Assembly (NCBI GenBank): GCA_965224595.1
Contig: OZ245058.1
Location: forward strand, 744,001-808,000
Origin: Aliivibrio_A sp016764915
GTDB taxonomy: Bacteria > Pseudomonadota > Gammaproteobacteria > Enterobacterales > Vibrionaceae
Direction of reading: 5' to 3'
DNA length: 64,000 nt
The notes beneath the pieces were generated by a model, which did no database searches, was not told the DNA's origin, and saw only the letters and a program-made list of their open reading frames with translations. The first letter of the stretch is position 1, and each line of letters begins with the position of its first letter. Positions 1 through 7,386 of this stretch are shown in pieces. The position numbers and the translations under genes are program-made.

Positions 1-2
1 AC

Positions 3-392
3 TATCAAAGCTTACCTTTAACCGTGATGATTTCGGAAGATGACATAGATCGTGTCAGGACTCAGACTCGCGCAGTCGCTTTGAAATTCGTATCAATGCC
101 AAATCAAGAGTCTCAAGCAAAGGTGTTGCGACATATTCCAGCATCAACAAAAAGCCTCCCGAGCTCTGTGTTAACCACAGACGGTGGCGGCATGATCGCT
201 CTCGACCCGAATAGAGCCGAAGAGTTGCAAAGTTACCACAGTTATTTTCGTTTAGAACTTAGCAGTGAGGGGGCACCACAATATCGTTTTGATGAACGTG
301 TTCATGTCCTATTTGAACACGATGCAGAGCCGATTGTGTATCGCTGGTATCGCGCTATTCGACGTGTTTTCTTGAGGCAGTTTGATGTATAG
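3..392 (+). CDS. C-terminal end of an M50/HlyD-type membrane protein (partial)
   Basis: The reading frame is open from the left window edge, so only the last 129 residues are visible. The tail has the look of the M50 metallopeptidase/HlyD fusion family. A stretch 'SEDDIDRVRTQTRAVALKF' leads into a beta-rich segment with a GGG turn, and the protein ends in 'WYRAIRRVFLRQFDV', as these proteins usually do. In this family the N-terminal part carries the membrane peptidase helices and a lipoyl-like adaptor domain; neither can be seen here. The stop overlaps the start of the SecA-like gene by 8 bases, which suggests translational coupling. The family call comes from recalled family features, and the peptidase part is inferred. 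Confidence 0.6.
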   Translation, partial: YQSLPLTVMISEDDIDRVRTQTRAVALKFVSMPNQESQAKVLRHIPASTKSLPSSVLTTDGGGMIALDPNRAEELQSYHSYFRLELSSEGAPQYRFDERVHVLFEHDAEPIVYRWYRAIRRVFLRQFDV

Positions 393-2382
393 GCGCCCGC
401 AGCGCCTACCCAGTTCGACGCTTGAACGGCCACAAAAGCGCATCGAGCAACAAAAGACGATGGTACGTTGGTGGCGAACATTGACCGCGTACAGCAGTCG
501 TCCGCTTCGCTCGTCAGTGTGGTTTTATAAGCCGCTGTTATGGCGTGTTAAAGCAAAAGATTCCGAATTTAGAGAGCTTAGCAATCAGGCACTTAATGAG
601 AGGGTTGCATCGGTTAGATCAAAGCTACAAGCTCAAGGGTTAACAACGGCACTATTAATCGATGGATTCGCCTTGATTCGAGAAGTGGCGGGTCGTGAAT
701 TGGGTATGTGGCATTTTGATAGCCAAATTATGGGTGGCTTGGCAATTTTGCATGGCAATATTGGCCAGATGCAGACGGGCGAGGGAAAAACCTTAACAGC
801 CACTCTGCCTGTTGCCGTCGCTGCTTTAGCGGGTATTCCAACCCATGTTATTACCGTGAATGACTATCTAACTGAGCGTGATGCTGAAACCATGCTTCCC
901 GTTTATGAGCGGCTTGGTTTGTCCGTCGGTATTGTTATCCAAGGCTTGCAGTTAGACGAAAGAAAAGAGCAATACAGCCGAGATATCGTCTATTGTACCA
1001 ATAATGAGTTGGCGTTTGACTATTTAAAAGACCGTATTCAACTGACTGGCTGCAATGAAGCGTTAGAGCTGCATGCGATGAGAGTGGTTCCCTCCGAGCG
1101 CAGTGGAAAAATAGATAATCTTATGCTCAGGGGGCTTCACTTTGCAGTGGTAGATGAAGCCGATAGCGTGTGTATGGATGAAGCAACAACGCCTTTAATT
1201 ATCTCAGGGGAAGAGACGCCGCACCTAGGGCTAGAGCAGATGTATCAGCAAGGTTACTCACTGGTTGAGCAGCTCTCTGAAGGGCAAGATTATAAACTAA
1301 TAAAGCAACAACGAATCATTGATATTACTCCGATTGGAGAAGAGAATATCGAGACACTCACCTCTGAATTTGGGACTCTGTGGCGAGGTCGAGTGAGACG
1401 GTTAGAACTGGTTAAACAGGCATTGACGGCGTGTTATCTGTTTGAACAAGATAAACATTATCTGGTTGAAGAGAACAAGGTGATTATCATTGATGAACAT
1501 ACTGGCCGAAGAATGCCTGATAGAACGTGGGAGCGTGGGTTACATCAACTGATTGAAATCAAAGAGGGGTGCGAGCTAAGTAATCCACGAGAGACGCTGG
1601 CCAGTATCAGTTTTCAAAATTTCTTTCGATATTATCACCATCTAGCGGGAATGACGGGAACGGCGGATGAAGTTAAATCGGAGTTCTGGCGCGTGTATGG
1701 TTTGCCGGTTGTGGATGTTCCAACTCATAAACGTTCTCAACGAAAGCTTCTTGGAGAGGCGGTTCACTCAACAGAAGATAAGAAGTGGCTCGCGGTAGTG
1801 TCACGAATCAGTCAGCTACAGAAAAATAGCGTAAGACCCATCCTTATTGGTACGCAATCTCTAAAAGCGTCAGAAACGTTAAGCCTAAAATTGACTCAAT
1901 CTGGAATCGAGCACCAAGTGTTGAATGCACGTCAGGATCAACAAGAAGCGGATGTTATCAGCCAAGCGGGTGAAAAGAACAAAGTAACCATAGCCACCAG
2001 CATGGCGGGAAGAGGAACGGATATTAAGTTAGATGCTGAGACTGAAAGTCAGGGTGGTTTGCACGTCATTATCACTGGCTTACATGACTCTTCTCGAGTG
2101 GATAGACAACTTGAAGGTCGAAGTGCCAGACAAGGAGACAGGGGAAGTTATGAATTGATCATCTCTTTAGAAGACAGTGTCTTGAGCCAAGGCTGGTCAA
2201 AAGTTCTGGGTGTTTTTTCTCAACTACCTATCCCCATGATCATGAAAAATAAGCTATTATTGAACGTTGTGCGTCACTGCCAGCGACGAATTGAGAAGCA
2301 ACATGAACGAATTCGAAAAGAGTTATTAAAACAAGACGAACAGCAACAGGACACGCTGTCTTACTCAGATCAAAAGGTGTAA
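385..2382 (+). CDS. Short SecA-like ATPase (SecA paralogue)
   Basis: A 665-residue SecA-type motor, much shorter than housekeeping SecA (about 900). Walker A 'QTGEGKT' lies near residue 131, the DEAD box 'VVDEADS' near 256, 'GMTGTADE' near 422, 'SMAGRGTDI' near 538 and 'GRSARQGDRG' near 580, so both nucleotide-binding folds look intact. A basic N-terminal extension of about 55 residues is not typical of SecA, and the Cys-rich zinc tail that binds SecB and lipid is absent. I chose the ATG at 385, which overlaps the upstream stop; a TTG lies one codon earlier. It sits between an M50/HlyD-type gene and a HlyD-like adaptor, so I infer a dedicated export role, not general secretion. It is not the housekeeping secA. 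Confidence 0.8.
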   Translation: MYRRPQRLPSSTLERPQKRIEQQKTMVRWWRTLTAYSSRPLRSSVWFYKPLLWRVKAKDSEFRELSNQALNERVASVRSKLQAQGLTTALLIDGFALIREVAGRELGMWHFDSQIMGGLAILHGNIGQMQTGEGKTLTATLPVAVAALAGIPTHVITVNDYLTERDAETMLPVYERLGLSVGIVIQGLQLDERKEQYSRDIVYCTNNELAFDYLKDRIQLTGCNEALELHAMRVVPSERSGKIDNLMLRGLHFAVVDEADSVCMDEATTPLIISGEETPHLGLEQMYQQGYSLVEQLSEGQDYKLIKQQRIIDITPIGEENIETLTSEFGTLWRGRVRRLELVKQALTACYLFEQDKHYLVEENKVIIIDEHTGRRMPDRTWERGLHQLIEIKEGCELSNPRETLASISFQNFFRYYHHLAGMTGTADEVKSEFWRVYGLPVVDVPTHKRSQRKLLGEAVHSTEDKKWLAVVSRISQLQKNSVRPILIGTQSLKASETLSLKLTQSGIEHQVLNARQDQQEADVISQAGEKNKVTIATSMAGRGTDIKLDAETESQGGLHVIITGLHDSSRVDRQLEGRSARQGDRGSYELIISLEDSVLSQGWSKVLGVFSQLPIPMIMKNKLLLNVVRHCQRRIEKQHERIRKELLKQDEQQQDTLSYSDQKV

Positions 2383-2387
2383 TCGTG

Positions 2388-3143
2388 ATGAAAAAGACAC
2401 TACGAAAATGGACTTTACCCTTGCTGTCGCTTGCGGCTTCAGGCATGGCGACGATGAGTTATGCTGACGACTTCCCTCTGGCCATTAACGCAGCCCCATT
2501 AAGTTGCTTATTAGTACCTAGCTCCGAAGTCGAGCTAAGTAGTGAGGTTCAGGGTGTTATCAAAGATATTCGTGTTCAGCGTGGGGATTATGTAAAAAAA
2601 GGACAGGTGGTTATGACGCTTCGTTCGGCTTTAGAGACAGCAGCGTTGAATACGGTTAAGGCCAGGCTGGAGTTTGCAACTCGAAAAGTAGAACGTAATA
2701 CTGATTTATTTATGAAACAGCTTATCTCAGAGAATGAACAAGATGAGATGTTGACCGAGCTACGCTTGGCCGCTTATCAGTTAAAGGAAGCGAGGGTTCG
2801 ATTAGGTCTAAGAGAAACCCGCAGTCCGATATCTGGCGTCGTGGTTGAGCGTATTAAAGATCCCGGTGAATTTGTTGATGAAACGCCATTTCTTCGCGTA
2901 GTAAGCCTAAATCCCATTCATGCGGAAGTGGTATTACCCGCGGAACTTTATGGTTCGGTCAAAAAAGGAGAATCGGTCAGCTTTGTCACACTCGGTTCGA
3001 CACAGCAGCACAAAGGCAAAATTATCATCATCGATCCGATTATCGATGCGGCGAGTAATACCTTCGCCATCATTATCTCATTGGATAATAAAGCCGGTAC
3101 TTTATCGGCGGGACTTCGCTGCCAAGCTGACTTTGGGCAGTAA
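2388..3143 (+). CDS. Periplasmic adaptor protein, HlyD/RND membrane-fusion family
   Basis: 251 residues with a Sec signal peptide ending near 'MSYADD'. A lipoyl-like half ('GVIKDIRVQRGDYVKKGQVV') is followed by an alpha-helical hairpin (about residues 80-140), the second lipoyl half ('TRSPISGVVVERIKDPGEFV') and a beta-barrel domain. This is the normal order of a membrane-fusion protein, although it is shorter than AcrA or HlyD. It starts 6 bases after the SecA-like stop behind an AGGTG site; a GTG directly precedes the chosen ATG. No inner-membrane pump or TolC lies beside it in the window, so its partners are probably the M50/HlyD protein upstream and an outer-membrane channel coded elsewhere. 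Confidence 0.8.
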   Translation: MKKTLRKWTLPLLSLAASGMATMSYADDFPLAINAAPLSCLLVPSSEVELSSEVQGVIKDIRVQRGDYVKKGQVVMTLRSALETAALNTVKARLEFATRKVERNTDLFMKQLISENEQDEMLTELRLAAYQLKEARVRLGLRETRSPISGVVVERIKDPGEFVDETPFLRVVSLNPIHAEVVLPAELYGSVKKGESVSFVTLGSTQQHKGKIIIIDPIIDAASNTFAIIISLDNKAGTLSAGLRCQADFGQ

Positions 3144-3162
3144 ACCTCTGGGCCTTTAATAC

Positions 3163-3591
3163 TTAAACTGCTGCAACCATTTTCTGTAACAGACGAACCA
3201 TCTCTTTCTGCTCAGTTTTCTCAAGTGAACTGAGCATCTCTTCATTTATCGCTAAAGGAATAGGCAGTAGTTTCTCTTTTAGTTCATATCCCTTAGGTGT
3301 CAGATAAATTCTAAAGGATCGCCGACTGTTTGGGTCGGTACGCCTTTCGACGAGATTAAGTTTTTCTAGCTTATCTAGAGTTCGAGTGGTGGTTGAGTGT
3401 TCCACTTTAGACTTTGCTGAGATATCGCGTTGTGTGACACCTTCCTCTTCCCATAAGCACATCATTGTAGGCCATAGAGCCACGCTTAAACCGTGCTTTT
3501 TTAATTCGATATCAAATTTCTTTGCAGCTTGGTTGGCAATCACATTCACCATCCAACCAAAGCTCTCTTGTCTATCAAACTGCTGACTCAT
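3163..3591 (-). CDS. MarR-family transcriptional regulator
   Basis: 142 residues with the MarR winged helix: helix-turn-helix at about residues 52-78 ('VTQRDISAKSKVEHSTTTR') and an Arg-rich wing at 83-96 ('RRTDPNSRRSFRIYL'). It lies 5 bases downstream of the cytochrome b561 gene on the same strand, so the two are almost surely co-transcribed. The promoter of this pair faces the cytochrome c' gene across a 46-bp perfect palindrome, which is the natural candidate for its operator. MarR proteins usually repress their own operon and respond to small ligands or oxidants. There is one Cys, at position 45, so Cys-based sensing is possible but not shown. Confidence 0.85.
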   Translation of the reverse strand: MSQQFDRQESFGWMVNVIANQAAKKFDIELKKHGLSVALWPTMMCLWEEEGVTQRDISAKSKVEHSTTTRTLDKLEKLNLVERRTDPNSRRSFRIYLTPKGYELKEKLLPIPLAINEEMLSSLEKTEQKEMVRLLQKMVAAV

Positions 3592-3596
3592 CTTAT

Positions 3597-4226
3597 CTAT
3601 ACCATTGATACTGCAATTATTGTCATGGTAACTAATCCTGCAGCAATTAGCACCAAAAATGCGCGACGGTTTGACGCGAAGTAGGGAGTTTCAGATTGTG
3701 ATTTATGCGGCTGATACCCCGTTATCATCGCTTTTAGCAGTGGCTTTTTCATCAATTTGTAAACGATAATTGCTCCAACGTGCACGAATACTAAAATAGG
3801 CAGAACACGAGCCAACAAAAAATGCATGGACTCTAATTGAAAAAAAACATCATCAGTGAGCCACCATTCGGCCATCGGAAGACGATCGAGTAACCCAGCT
3901 AAGGCCAAGCCTGAAATAGATTGTAGCAGTAACGCCAAGATCAACGTGACAACCATGATGGCACCAATAGGGTTATGTCCTACCGTTTGTGTTGAACGAC
4001 GTGAAATATACCGCAACATTTCACGAGGAGAACGAAGGAACAGCCTAAACCGACTGGTTTCACTGCCATTAAATCCCCACACTATCCGCCATATGATTAA
4101 GGTAAATAGTAGTAACCCTAATGGAATGTGCCCATCTAATTTCAAAAAGCCAGTTGAAATTAACTCTATAAAAACAGCAGCTTGTATCCAATGATATAAG
4201 CGTGTTGCTAGATCCCAGACTTTCAT
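3597..4226 (-). CDS. Cytochrome b561-type di-haem membrane protein
   Basis: 209 residues of the Ni-hydrogenase/cytochrome b561 type: four core transmembrane helices plus a C-terminal anchor. Candidate haem ligands are His12 ('RLYHW'), His33, His84 ('VGHNPIG'), His135 and His149 ('FVHVG'). Proteins of this family pass electrons between the quinone pool and periplasmic c-type cytochromes. A cytochrome c' gene lies immediately divergent, so the two probably act as a redox pair. The gene is first in a two-gene operon with the MarR regulator. The electron donor and acceptor are inferred from the setting, not seen. Confidence 0.85.
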   Translation of the reverse strand: MKVWDLATRLYHWIQAAVFIELISTGFLKLDGHIPLGLLLFTLIIWRIVWGFNGSETSRFRLFLRSPREMLRYISRRSTQTVGHNPIGAIMVVTLILALLLQSISGLALAGLLDRLPMAEWWLTDDVFFQLESMHFLLARVLPILVFVHVGAIIVYKLMKKPLLKAMITGYQPHKSQSETPYFASNRRAFLVLIAAGLVTMTIIAVSMV

Positions 4227-4266
4227 TGTTGCACTCCATATTCACAGTATTTTGTCAACCCAAGAT

Positions 4267-4312
4267 AATTTACACGACAATAGTTGCGTGCGCAACTATT
4301 GTCGTGTAAATT
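4267..4312. promoter_or_regulatory. 46-bp perfect palindrome between divergent cytochrome genes (probable MarR operator)
   Basis: Two 22-base arms (4267-4288 and 4291-4312) are exact reverse complements around a TG centre. The inner core reads ATAGTTGCGTGCGCAACTAT. It lies 40 bases before the cytochrome b561 start and 54 bases before the cytochrome c' start, so one site could control both operons. There is no flanking T-tract, and the genes diverge, so a terminator makes no sense. The adjacent MarR gene is the obvious ligand for it, by inference. An inverted repeat this long could hold two overlapping MarR dimer sites. Confidence 0.75.
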
Positions 4313-4366
4313 AATGACAGGTGAAGTTTACTCTTCACACCAATCCATAAAAAGAGATAAGTGATA

Positions 4367-4798
4367 ATGAAAAAAACAGTCTTAGGCGTTGTAATTATTT
4401 TGCCAGTGATGGTAATGGCTCAGAGTTTTGAGCCTCACATTGAAGCTAGACAAACAGCATTCTCAGAAATTGAAACCGTGGTTGATAAAGCCAGTGATAT
4501 TATTGATGGTCAGAATACAGATTGGAATGAATTGAATGTAGTAAGCCAAGTTTTGAGTGCTGATGGCGATACACTGAATGTCTCTTTTCCTGTTGGAAGT
4601 CAATCGGGCAGTAAGGCAACAGTCGATATTTGGGAGAAGCCGGAAAAGTTTAATTCATTACTCACTCAAATGGATGACGCTTTTAAAAGTTTGTATGTCG
4701 CAAGTCAGGATCACAATGTGAAGGCGGCAGAAAGTGCACTAAAGCAAGCTGAAAGTAGCTGTAGAAGCTGCCATCGTTCTTACCGTTCACGTTGGTAA
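4367..4798 (+). CDS. Cytochrome c' (class II c-type cytochrome)
   Basis: 143 residues from the ATG at 4367 (AGAGAT upstream; a GTG two codons earlier is less likely). A signal peptide runs to about 'VMAQ', followed by a helical bundle and the haem site CRSCH at residues 132-136, close to the C-terminus as in class II cytochromes. Cytochromes c' bind NO and CO at a five-coordinate haem and protect against nitrosative stress in several bacteria. That fits the Dnr-type regulator and NnrS that follow. The gene is the first of a pair with a small membrane protein and is divergent from cytochrome b561. Confidence 0.85.
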   Translation: MKKTVLGVVIILPVMVMAQSFEPHIEARQTAFSEIETVVDKASDIIDGQNTDWNELNVVSQVLSADGDTLNVSFPVGSQSGSKATVDIWEKPEKFNSLLTQMDDAFKSLYVASQDHNVKAAESALKQAESSCRSCHRSYRSRW

Positions 4799-4841
4799 GC
4801 CAAAACATCAAATAAGTGATGACCAGATATAGAGGCATATT

Positions 4842-5300
4842 ATGAAAAACAGACTGAGATACTTACACAGAACGACAGCAATGATTGCATTTCTTATGAT
4901 ATTGACATTTTTTACGAGCACACTGCTGGTTGAATTGTTCGGTGATCATCAAGCAATACTCATGACGAAAACTTATATTTCATACGCGATTTGGATGTTA
5001 ATCCCTATGATGGCAGTGACAGGCATCACCGGAGCAAAGTTGGCACCCAATGTTCATTCTGGTCCGATTGGAAAGAAAAAAAAGCGCATGCCTTTTATCG
5101 CAATCAATGGGTTACTTATCTTAGTACCTGCCGCAATTTACTTGCAATACCTCGCAAGTATTGGGCAGTTTGATGCTGTTTTTTATGTTATTCAGACTGT
5201 TGAACTGCTTGCAGGCCTAACCAATGTGATCTTGATGTCGTTGAATATCCGCGATGGATTGCAAATGAGAAGAGCAAAGAGATCGTGCAAGACATCATAG
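4842..5300 (+). CDS. Four-helix membrane protein of unknown function
   Basis: 152 residues with four clear transmembrane segments (about 11-33, 43-65, 82-103 and 113-135) and a basic loop ('GKKKKRMP') between helices 2 and 3. A good AGAGG site precedes the ATG. The gene follows cytochrome c' by 43 bases on the same strand. 'YLHRTTAM' near the N-terminus offers a His in helix 1, and His53 and His72 lie near membrane faces, so haem binding is conceivable but not shown. I recognise no family. The setting suggests a membrane partner for cytochrome c' or b561. Confidence 0.6.
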   Translation: MKNRLRYLHRTTAMIAFLMILTFFTSTLLVELFGDHQAILMTKTYISYAIWMLIPMMAVTGITGAKLAPNVHSGPIGKKKKRMPFIAINGLLILVPAAIYLQYLASIGQFDAVFYVIQTVELLAGLTNVILMSLNIRDGLQMRRAKRSCKTS

Positions 5301-5304
5301 TGAC

Positions 5305-6003
5305 CTATGGCTGTAATATCACTTTCAACGGATTGAAAATATCTGGTGTAAGGTCAACGGATTCACACAGTGCAGGTATATCAATCAGAGTAATATGGTT
5401 GCCTGACTCTTCAATATAGTGGTCACTTTTGAGTTTTTTAATCGCTCTGGAAAGCGTTTCTGGTGTCATACCTAACTGAGTGGCGAGCAGCCTCTTGGTG
5501 ACAGGAAGAGAGACTTTCCCTTCTCTTTTTAGCTGCATACGATATATTTCCGCCAGCTTCATCACCAGCCTTTGCTGGGCGTTTACCTGCGTCAGTATGT
5601 TAACCGTGTTCATTAAGTGATGAATATGGTTGGTCATATAGTTCATCACCTTCAGCGAGGTCTGTGCTGAGTGAGTAAATACTTCTAATACGTCTTTATA
5701 ATAAAATTCTGATAGTTCAGTATCTTGATCCGCTTTAGCACTCAGTGGGTAAGTTCTGGGTTCCATAAACATCGCCATTTCTGCAATTAATTCCCCAGAC
5801 ATAAAGACCTTAAAGAGTTTTTCATCGCCATTTGGCATTAAACGAAATAAGGAAACTTTCCCTTTATCGACCAAGTACATGTGCTCGGCGTTTTCACCAC
5901 GAGTAAACAGTTGTTGTCCGCTTTGACACTGAATTTTTTTACGCTTTGCAAATAGGCGCGTTTTTTCATCATCATCGAGAAGTGAAATAATGGATGCTGG
6001 CAC
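5305..6003 (-). CDS. Crp/Fnr-family regulator, Dnr-like (probable NO sensor)
   Basis: 232 residues: a cyclic-nucleotide-binding-like beta-roll (about 15-110), a long dimer helix (115-150) and a winged helix-turn-helix (172-192). The recognition helix carries ETLSR at 182-186, like the E..SR of FNR that reads TTGA half-sites. The N-terminal Cys cluster of FNR is missing, so it is not an iron-sulfur oxygen sensor. A haem-type NO sensor such as Dnr fits better. The start is GTG at 6003 with AAGGA six bases upstream and an in-frame stop just before it. A TTGA-N6-TCAA site sits 15 bases upstream, and a second lies before the receptor/ABC/NnrS operon. NO sensing is inferred from family and neighbours. 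Confidence 0.8.
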   Translation of the reverse strand: MPASIISLLDDDEKTRLFAKRKKIQCQSGQQLFTRGENAEHMYLVDKGKVSLFRLMPNGDEKLFKVFMSGELIAEMAMFMEPRTYPLSAKADQDTELSEFYYKDVLEVFTHSAQTSLKVMNYMTNHIHHLMNTVNILTQVNAQQRLVMKLAEIYRMQLKREGKVSLPVTKRLLATQLGMTPETLSRAIKKLKSDHYIEESGNHITLIDIPALCESVDLTPDIFNPLKVILQP

Positions 6004-6017
6004 TTCATGTCCTTAGC

Positions 6018-6031
6018 TTGACAATAATCAA
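6018..6031. promoter_or_regulatory. Dnr/FNR-type box upstream of the methyltransferase operon
   Basis: TTGACAATAATCAA is a full TTGA-N6-TCAA site between the divergent regulator and the 27-aa ORF. A TAAGAT at 6055-6060 is correctly placed as a -10 element for a rightward start near 6067. That puts the box at about -42, the class II activation position. On the other side it lies against the regulator's ribosome site, so it may also give autoregulation. Confidence 0.75.
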
Positions 6032-6065
6032 GCACTGTATCAAAGTGAAAGAGTTAAGATGCAAA

Positions 6066-6080
6066 TAGTAATCATTATTA
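6066..6080. promoter_or_regulatory. Weak Fur-like 7-1-7 repeat at the methyltransferase operon promoter
   Basis: TAGTAATCATTATTA matches the Fur 7-1-7 repeat (TGATAAT-N-ATTATCA) at 11 of 14 positions and overlaps the expected transcription start. The receptor promoter has the same order, Dnr box then Fur box, with centres about 6 bp closer. The match alone is too weak to be sure. Confidence 0.3.
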
Positions 6081-6117
6081 TTAAATATGCAACTTATCTA
6101 ATTGATAAAGGACTAAT

Positions 6118-6201
6118 ATGAACAGAATAAGCTTCGGATTTAGGTGGATCACCTTACTTGCGCTACTCATGTTTTTTGTTCCTGTTGCATTGTTTGCGTA
6201 G
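6118..6201 (+). CDS. 27-residue single-helix membrane peptide
   Basis: ATG at 6118 with AAAGGA four bases upstream; the product begins MNRISFGFRW and continues as one hydrophobic helix ending VPVALFA. The stop is 8 bases before the methyltransferase ATG and overlaps its AGGAG site, so translation of the two is likely coupled. It could be a true small membrane protein or a leader ORF. The good ribosome site and the Dnr box upstream favour expression. I know no family for it. Confidence 0.5.
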   Translation: MNRISFGFRWITLLALLMFFVPVALFA

Positions 6202-6209
6202 GAGCAGAT

Positions 6210-7025
6210 ATGTCTGAAAAATTAGCGATGCCTAATGAGAATCGTGCTGTGTCTAAAACACCGGGTCATTGGGTGTTAGCGCAATTGGGGAAAAAGGTGT
6301 TACGTCCGGGAGGTAAAGCGTTAACGCAAAAAATGTTGACCGGATTAGATATTAATTCTCAAGATAAGGTTGTCGAATTCGCGCCGGGAATGGGCTATAC
6401 CGCTCGTTTGTGTCTGCAGCAGTCACCTGAGAGTTATATTGCTGTTGAGCAAAATGAACAAGCGGCTGAGATTGTTCGCTCTTACCTCAATGGAAGTAAT
6501 CAAACGTGCAAAGTGGGTAACGCACAAGAGACAGGATTAGACGATTCAGTTGCAACGGTCGTTTATGGTGAAGCAATGTTAACCATGCAATCGGATGTGC
6601 GTAAAAATGAAATTGTTGCAGAAGCAGCACGTATTTTGACCGTCGATGGCCGGTATGGCATTCATGAGCTTTGTATTTCTCCTGACGGCATTGATGAAGA
6701 GACCAAACGAGCAATTCAAAAAGACATTTCTCAAACCATTCAACACCAAGCCAAACCTATCACTCCAGCAGAATGGAAACAGCTGATGGAAGAAAATGGC
6801 TTTGAGATAGAGTTTGAAGCCATCGCACCGATGCACTTACTTGAACCAAGACGCATGATTGCGGATGAAGGCATAGGTGGTTTTTTGAAGGTAGTTAAAA
6901 ATATTGTGCTTAAACCAGAAGCGAGAAGACGTGTTTTCGATATGCGGAAGGTATTTCGAAAGCACAAGGATAACCTGTCGGCCATTACGTTAGTGGCGAA
7001 AAAGAGGCGTGTCGATCATGTTTGA
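6210..7025 (+). CDS. Class I SAM-dependent methyltransferase
   Basis: 271 residues from the ATG at 6210, with AGGAG at 6200-6204. Motif I is 'VVEFAPGMGYTA' (54-65), the acidic end of strand 2 is 'YIAVEQN', and the rest follows a Rossmann methyltransferase ('GRYGIHELCI', then a Phe-rich C-terminal part). The C-terminal 100 residues include a basic stretch ('KPEARRRVFDMRKVFRKHK'). The substrate is unknown. The gene lies in a three-gene unit (27-aa peptide, methyltransferase, cupin) behind a Dnr-type box, so a role in nitrosative stress or in low-oxygen growth is likely by context only. Confidence 0.75.
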   Translation: MSEKLAMPNENRAVSKTPGHWVLAQLGKKVLRPGGKALTQKMLTGLDINSQDKVVEFAPGMGYTARLCLQQSPESYIAVEQNEQAAEIVRSYLNGSNQTCKVGNAQETGLDDSVATVVYGEAMLTMQSDVRKNEIVAEAARILTVDGRYGIHELCISPDGIDEETKRAIQKDISQTIQHQAKPITPAEWKQLMEENGFEIEFEAIAPMHLLEPRRMIADEGIGGFLKVVKNIVLKPEARRRVFDMRKVFRKHKDNLSAITLVAKKRRVDHV

Positions 7026-7341
7026 GTATACGTTGTACGAAGATTTGGCCTCAGAGGTGGATATTCCTAAAGCGGGTATCACTAGCTGTCCGGTATACAA
7101 AAGTGATCGTTTGAGAGGGGTTATCTTCGGTTTTGCTGATGGTGAGGAGATGAGTGAGCACACGGCTGCTGTGCCTGCGATAGCACAGGTTTTGGCTGGT
7201 GAATGTACTTTTACACTCGATAAAGAGGTGAAAGAACTCAAAACTGGAGCGTGGGTTCTGATGGATGCTCATCTGCCGCACAGTATTGTTGCTAAAACGC
7301 CACTTAAGTTAATGCTCTATCTCCTGCGTGAACCTAAATAA
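7018..7341 (+). CDS. Small cupin-domain protein
   Basis: 107 residues from the ATG at 7018, which overlaps the methyltransferase stop by 8 bases; AGAGGCG precedes it. A single cupin barrel shows 'SEHTAAVPAIAQVLAGECTF' and 'LKTGAWVLMDAHLPHSI'. The His residues in 'SEH' and 'LPHS' are in the positions of cupin metal ligands. Similar short cupins are found in NO-responsive operons of other bacteria, but their reaction is not known to me. It closes the operon and is followed directly by a strong terminator. Confidence 0.7.
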   Translation: MFEYTLYEDLASEVDIPKAGITSCPVYKSDRLRGVIFGFADGEEMSEHTAAVPAIAQVLAGECTFTLDKEVKELKTGAWVLMDAHLPHSIVAKTPLKLMLYLLREPK

Positions 7342-7362
7342 ACGTTTAGTAATGATGAATCT

Positions 7363-7386
7363 GGGCGCATTTCGCGCCCTTTTTTT
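7363..7386 (+). terminator. Rho-independent terminator after the cupin gene
   Basis: GGGCGC (7363-7368) pairs with GCGCCC (7374-7379) over the loop ATTTC, followed by seven T. It ends the rightward operon exactly where the leftward nnrS gene ends. Confidence 0.9.

Noticed and set aside
2240..2446. Minus-strand ORF of 68 codons across the SecA/HlyD junction
   Set aside because: It is a shadow of two well-supported plus-strand genes and has no ribosome site or family features. Other antisense frames inside real genes were dropped for the same reason.
4321..4338. GTGAAG/CTTCAC hairpin in the cytochrome c' leader
   Set aside because: Only a 6-base stem, with no sign of a terminator or known riboswitch; could occur by chance.
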